From NCBI GenBank assembly GCA_003641545.1, contig QNAU01000060.1, forward strand, positions 1 through 7,659: a DNA stretch of 7,659 nucleotides, in the 5' to 3' direction. Position 1 is the first letter of the stretch. Every line of letters begins with the position of its first letter. This DNA is from Thermotoga sp. Its GTDB lineage: Bacteria > Thermotogota > Thermotogae > B21-G9. The translations under genes were made by a program, and so were the position numbers. Below the pieces are notes generated by a model that was not told the origin of the DNA, searched no databases, and saw only the letters and a program-made list of their open reading frames with translations. Below are positions 6,250-7,659 of the stretch, piece after piece.

Positions 6250-7189
6250 ATTTTTCCTCAACTGTGTGCCTAACGACCGCGTGTATCCTCGGAAAAACTG
6301 CATCCACCAGCGTTGTAAAGGTGAAAGTTAAATCTAAATCTTCCCTCCCATCGATCTGGATGATCTCCGTGGACTTGGGATCGATCGATTTTCTTCTGTC
6401 CTTGAAATGAACGGTTATCCTCTCTTCCCTGATGTTTCTGATTCTTAGACCTTGTTCGACACGACTCAGTTCTATTCCATGACTGCTCATGTAGTCCACA
6501 CCCTTTTTCATCTTCAAGTTCAACCTCACGGGAAATTTCGACGAAACTATCTCTATGAAATCCTTCGTGTAATTCTTGAGGGTTCCGACGTATTCCCTCC
6601 ATTTCTCACCTTCTTGAACTTCATACACGATCCTTCTTCCAAGAAGTTTTTCGAGGATTGGATCATACGAATTTCCTATGTAATCCACCACGCTTTCACC
6701 TATACCCTTAACGTATTTTTTGTTCTGTGAAATTATCGAACTTTTCGTGCCATATCTTCCTATCAACAGGGATATGGTTTCGACGAAAGCATCCCTGACT
6801 GCGGCGAAGAAGTTCCTTATCTTTCTTCTCAGAAACAGCAAAAACTTCTGATTTTCTATAACCAACCGTGTATCCCTTCTCCTTCTATCCGATGATGAAA
6901 GATCTTCCACCAATCTGAAGACACCGAACATCGTTGGAAATTCCTTTTTATAGAGTAAAAAACCACTCTCCTTGTGTGTTACATTATCGTGCGGTTTTTC
7001 GTATTCGAGCCACATTCCCGTGGCTTCCAACCTCATTTTTCCCCAAACCGTTTTGCCATTCTTGAATTCAACCAAGATTGGGAAATCATCGAAATCTTTC
7101 AGACAGGAATCCTTGGATGAGGATTTGAAATAGCTGATGATCAACGTTGCAACAAATATCACCGCTATGGTGATCGCGAATGTATCCAT
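6248..7189 (-). CDS. Membrane-anchored protein of unknown function, 313 residues
   Basis: I do not recognise this family by name. Residues 4-21 form one hydrophobic segment (a single anchor or uncleaved signal), followed by FKSSSK. The rest is soluble and charged, probably cytoplasmic from the positive residues after the segment, but the topology is uncertain. Residues 34-64 (strands around FPILVEFKNGKTVWG and MWLEYE) look like a small beta-barrel half. A basic patch DRRRRDTR (101-108) leads into an amphipathic helical stretch (111-145). Residues 182-216 (LGRRIVYEV...EYVGTLKNYTKDFIEIV) resemble a second small beta unit. The C-terminal part (about 245-310) looks like a beta sandwich. No catalytic motif is visible. 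The start ATG has GGGAGG at 7196-7201. The stop overlaps the Shine-Dalgarno site of rbfA, so the gene is probably cotranscribed with rbfA-truB-ribF. The intact frame and good ribosome site argue that it is real. Confidence 0.9.
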   Translation of the reverse strand: MDTFAITIAVIFVATLIISYFKSSSKDSCLKDFDDFPILVEFKNGKTVWGKMRLEATGMWLEYEKPHDNVTHKESGFLLYKKEFPTMFGVFRLVEDLSSSDRRRRDTRLVIENQKFLLFLRRKIRNFFAAVRDAFVETISLLIGRYGTKSSIISQNKKYVKGIGESVVDYIGNSYDPILEKLLGRRIVYEVQEGEKWREYVGTLKNYTKDFIEIVSSKFPVRLNLKMKKGVDYMSSHGIELSRVEQGLRIRNIREERITVHFKDRRKSIDPKSTEIIQIDGREDLDLTFTFTTLVDAVFPRIHAVVRHTVEEK

Positions 7190-7195
7190 TCTATC

Positions 7196-7201
7196 CCTCC
7201 C
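7196..7201 (-). promoter_or_regulatory. Shine-Dalgarno site of the unknown membrane protein gene
   Basis: GGGAGG lies six bases before the ATG at 7189. The 35-bp gap after lysC (7190-7224) contains this site and an AT-rich stretch, but no clear promoter boxes and no hairpin followed by a T run. Confidence 0.8.
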
Positions 7202-7224
7202 AATCGATCAAAATGTGATATTTT

Positions 7225-7659
7225 TCATCCGAGGTTGAATCTGTCGTGAACGATTCTCACCGCTTCCTTTATGGAATCCCTTGAAATTATAACCGATATT
7301 CTGCTGTTGCTGGTACTTATCATATCTATGTTGATGCCTTCACTCGCGAGGGTTTCAAACAGAATGGCGGGTATCTCCGGAGATGATGTAACATTTATTC
7401 CCACGAGGGAAAGCTTAGCTATGTTGTCTTCAACAATTATATCCTCAGCCTCACTTCTGATCTTCAACCTTTCGAGATCGATCTTCTCGAGATCCCCACT
7501 CGGTATTATGAAAGCCATGTCGTTGACCTTTCCACTTCTCATACTTTGAATTATCGTATCGATCTTTATGTTCTGATCAGCCAAAGCCCTGAGAACTCTC
7601 GCCGCTATTCCGGGTCTGTCCGGAACCTTCCTCAAGACTACCTTGACGATCTTCTCATC
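7225..7659 (-). CDS. lysC: Aspartate kinase, C-terminal regulatory region (5' end outside window)
   Basis: The last 144 residues of the protein are present; the frame enters from the right edge. It consists of two consecutive ACT domains, about residues 3-72 and 75-144. The first has the aspartokinase signature VPDRPGIAARVLRALAD (12-28) followed by TIIQS (35-39). The second has IAKLSLVG, then INIDMISTS (109-117) and RISVII. Such tandem ACT domains bind the feedback inhibitor (lysine and/or threonine) and regulate the kinase that phosphorylates aspartate at the entry of the lysine, methionine and threonine pathway. The catalytic domain lies outside the window, so a separate beta-subunit cannot be excluded. 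The usual Glu after TS in the second ACT domain is Asn here (118), and the GMxSxPG turn reads INVTSSPEI. No homoserine dehydrogenase domain follows: the stop is at 7225, and the next gene starts 35 bp later. Confidence 0.9.
   Translation of the reverse strand, partial: DEKIVKVVLRKVPDRPGIAARVLRALADQNIKIDTIIQSMRSGKVNDMAFIIPSGDLEKIDLERLKIRSEAEDIIVEDNIAKLSLVGINVTSSPEIPAILFETLASEGINIDMISTSNSRISVIISRDSIKEAVRIVHDRFNLG

Noticed and set aside
6238..6303. N-terminal extension of RbfA by 22 residues
   Set aside because: The extension is entirely within the upstream gene and its stop region. It does not resemble RbfA, and the strong ribosome site points to 6237.
7190..7224. Possible promoter in the AT-rich gap between lysC and the unknown gene
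   Set aside because: I could not find a convincing -10/-35 pair at proper spacing. The gap is only 35 bp and is mostly taken up by the ribosome binding site.

Overview
The window is a stretch of a bacterial chromosome in which every supported gene lies on the minus strand, so transcription runs from the right edge (7659) to the left edge (1). From the sequence, RbfA, TruB, ThyX and the first half of RibF closely resemble the Thermotoga proteins as I remember them. The coding strand is purine-rich, with frequent AGA/AGG for Arg, ATA for Ile, and many Glu and Lys residues. Shine-Dalgarno sites match the extended AGGAGGTGAT consensus. Together with an Omp85-type outer-membrane gene, this points to a thermophilic member of Thermotogota (Thermotogales). 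The genus is not certain, and no database search was possible.

In order of transcription the genes are: the 3' part of an aspartate kinase gene (two ACT domains, 7659-7225); a 313-residue membrane-anchored protein of unknown function (7189-6248); rbfA (6237-5854); truB (5857-4913); ribF (4916-4080); thyX (about 4117-3398); a bamA/Omp85 gene (3394-1109); and the 5' part of mutS2 (1083-1). The window is almost entirely coding. The largest gap between genes is 35 bp, two junctions are ATGA overlaps, and one is an overlap of about 38 bp. No terminator or convincing promoter is visible, so the layout reads as one tightly packed, translationally coupled operon.

The core rbfA-truB-ribF is a widely conserved bacterial cluster for ribosome maturation, tRNA pseudouridylation and flavin cofactor synthesis. 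Here its usual neighbours nusA-infB (upstream) and rpsO-pnp (downstream) are absent from the window. In their place are lysC and an unknown membrane protein upstream, and thyX, bamA and mutS2 downstream. ribF (FAD synthesis) overlaps thyX (an FAD-dependent thymidylate synthase), so a cofactor maker and a cofactor user are translated from overlapping frames.

The strongest oddity is in RibF. Its FMN adenylyltransferase half is intact. Its riboflavin kinase half is shortened and lacks the GFPTAN loop that normally binds ATP/Mg. This predicts an enzyme that makes FAD from FMN but may not phosphorylate riboflavin. The second candidate for novelty is the unknown membrane-anchored protein at 6248-7189. 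I see no mobile elements, CRISPR arrays, RNA genes or signs of recent transfer.
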